This document shows, piece by piece, positions 5,323-5,699 of a DNA stretch of 5,699 nucleotides. The stretch comes from UBA6772 sp963933205. GTDB taxonomy: Bacteria; Bacteroidota; Bacteroidia; Flavobacteriales; UBA7430. Numbering within the stretch: position 1 is the stretch's first letter; each line of letters begins with the position of its first letter. The notes below the pieces were generated by a model. It was not told where the DNA came from and did not search any database. It saw only the letters and a program-made list of their open reading frames with translations. A program made the position numbers and the translations under genes. The DNA lies in the NCBI GenBank assembly GCA_963933205.1, contig CAWVTK010000131.1, forward strand, positions 1-5,699, read 5' to 3'.

Positions 5323-5699
5323 ATGTCTCTATTTAACCGCTCAATATCTTTACTAATAACACTGTTGTTTGTTAGTTCATGTATTCAGAATTTCGAAGTT
5401 AATGCCCAGGAAATTAAAAGTGTTAGTGTAACTGAATTTAAGTTACTGCTTGAATCTGGAGATGGAATTTTATTAGATGTACGTACTCCAGATGAAATTA
5501 GCGGAGGGTATATTGAAAATTCTACACATATAAATTATTACGAGTCTAAGTTTGAGCACAAATTAAGTTTGATACCAAAAGATAAAACCATTTACGTGTA
5601 TTGCTTAAGTGGTGGACGAAGTTTAAAAGCTGCTAAAAAGCTCTTAGAACTTGGGCAAGCTGAGGTTTACAGTCTTAAAGGAGGAATACGGTCTTGGAA
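5323..5699 (+). CDS. Exported (probably lipoprotein) rhodanese, 3' end cut by the window
   Basis: The ORF starts at the ATG 5 bases after the preceding stop and stays open to the window edge, with 125 residues visible. Residues 1-20 form an N-terminal signal: an Arg, a hydrophobic core SLLITLLF, then the lipobox VSSC with Cys20 as the likely lipidated residue. A signal peptidase I site after NA (residue 28) is a weaker alternative. The mature part is a rhodanese: LLDVRTPDE (50-58), GGYIENS, and the active loop CLSGGR (94-99) with Cys94 catalytic, ending in KGGIRSW at the edge. Only a few residues should be missing if it is single-domain. It would handle sulfane sulfur outside the cytoplasmic membrane and so complements the cytoplasmic rhodanese made from the same mRNA, on either side of the YeeE/DUF6691 carrier. 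Confidence 0.9.
   Translation, partial: MSLFNRSISLLITLLFVSSCIQNFEVNAQEIKSVSVTEFKLLLESGDGILLDVRTPDEISGGYIENSTHINYYESKFEHKLSLIPKDKTIYVYCLSGGRSLKAAKKLLELGQAEVYSLKGGIRSW

Overview
The window is AT-rich bacterial DNA, most likely from a Bacteroidota (Cytophagia or Flavobacteriia type) organism. The clues are exact TAnnTTTG promoter boxes of the kind read by the Bacteroidota primary sigma factor, starts without strong Shine-Dalgarno sequences, a small SpoIIAA/STAS-like protein of a type common in that phylum, and a transporter split into a YeeE half and a DUF6691 half. It contains no RNA gene, CRISPR array or mobile element. Genes fill nearly all of it and no gene-free stretch exceeds about 120 bases.

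Layout. Bases 1-771 are the 3' part of a TauE/SafE-type anion (sulfite) exporter whose start lies upstream of the window. It is closed by a strong hairpin terminator (813-841). A small SpoIIAA-like gene runs on the minus strand (885-1265). A 121-base divergent region (1266-1386) holds a Crp/Fnr-type palindrome and a promoter box. It drives a three-domain persulfide dioxygenase-rhodanese fusion resembling CstB (1387-2793) and a single-domain rhodanese (2811-3116), followed by a second hairpin terminator. Next comes a membrane protein with an N-terminal heavy-metal-associated domain and a MauE/DoxX-like body (3179-3910). Directly after its stop codon lies a second Crp/Fnr-type palindrome with an identically placed promoter box, in front of the second operon: a YeeE/YedE half-transporter (3976-4533), a DUF6691 half-transporter (4544-4957), a cytoplasmic rhodanese (5009-5317) and an exported, probably lipoprotein, rhodanese (5323 to beyond the window end).

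The genes fit together as a sulfane-sulfur module. The YeeE/DUF6691 pair would import thiosulfate or a related sulfur species. The rhodaneses would move sulfane sulfur between thiosulfate and thiols inside and outside the cytoplasmic membrane. The CstB-like enzyme would oxidise persulfides to sulfite or thiosulfate, and the TauE-type carrier would export the sulfite or other anion. The gene set parallels the staphylococcal cst operon (tauE-cstR-cstA-cstB-sqr), but no CstR-type repressor or SQR is visible. Control appears instead to pass to a Crp/Fnr-family activator, because the two operon promoters share the same palindrome at exactly the same distance from the -7 box. That paired promoter architecture is the most notable observation in the window.
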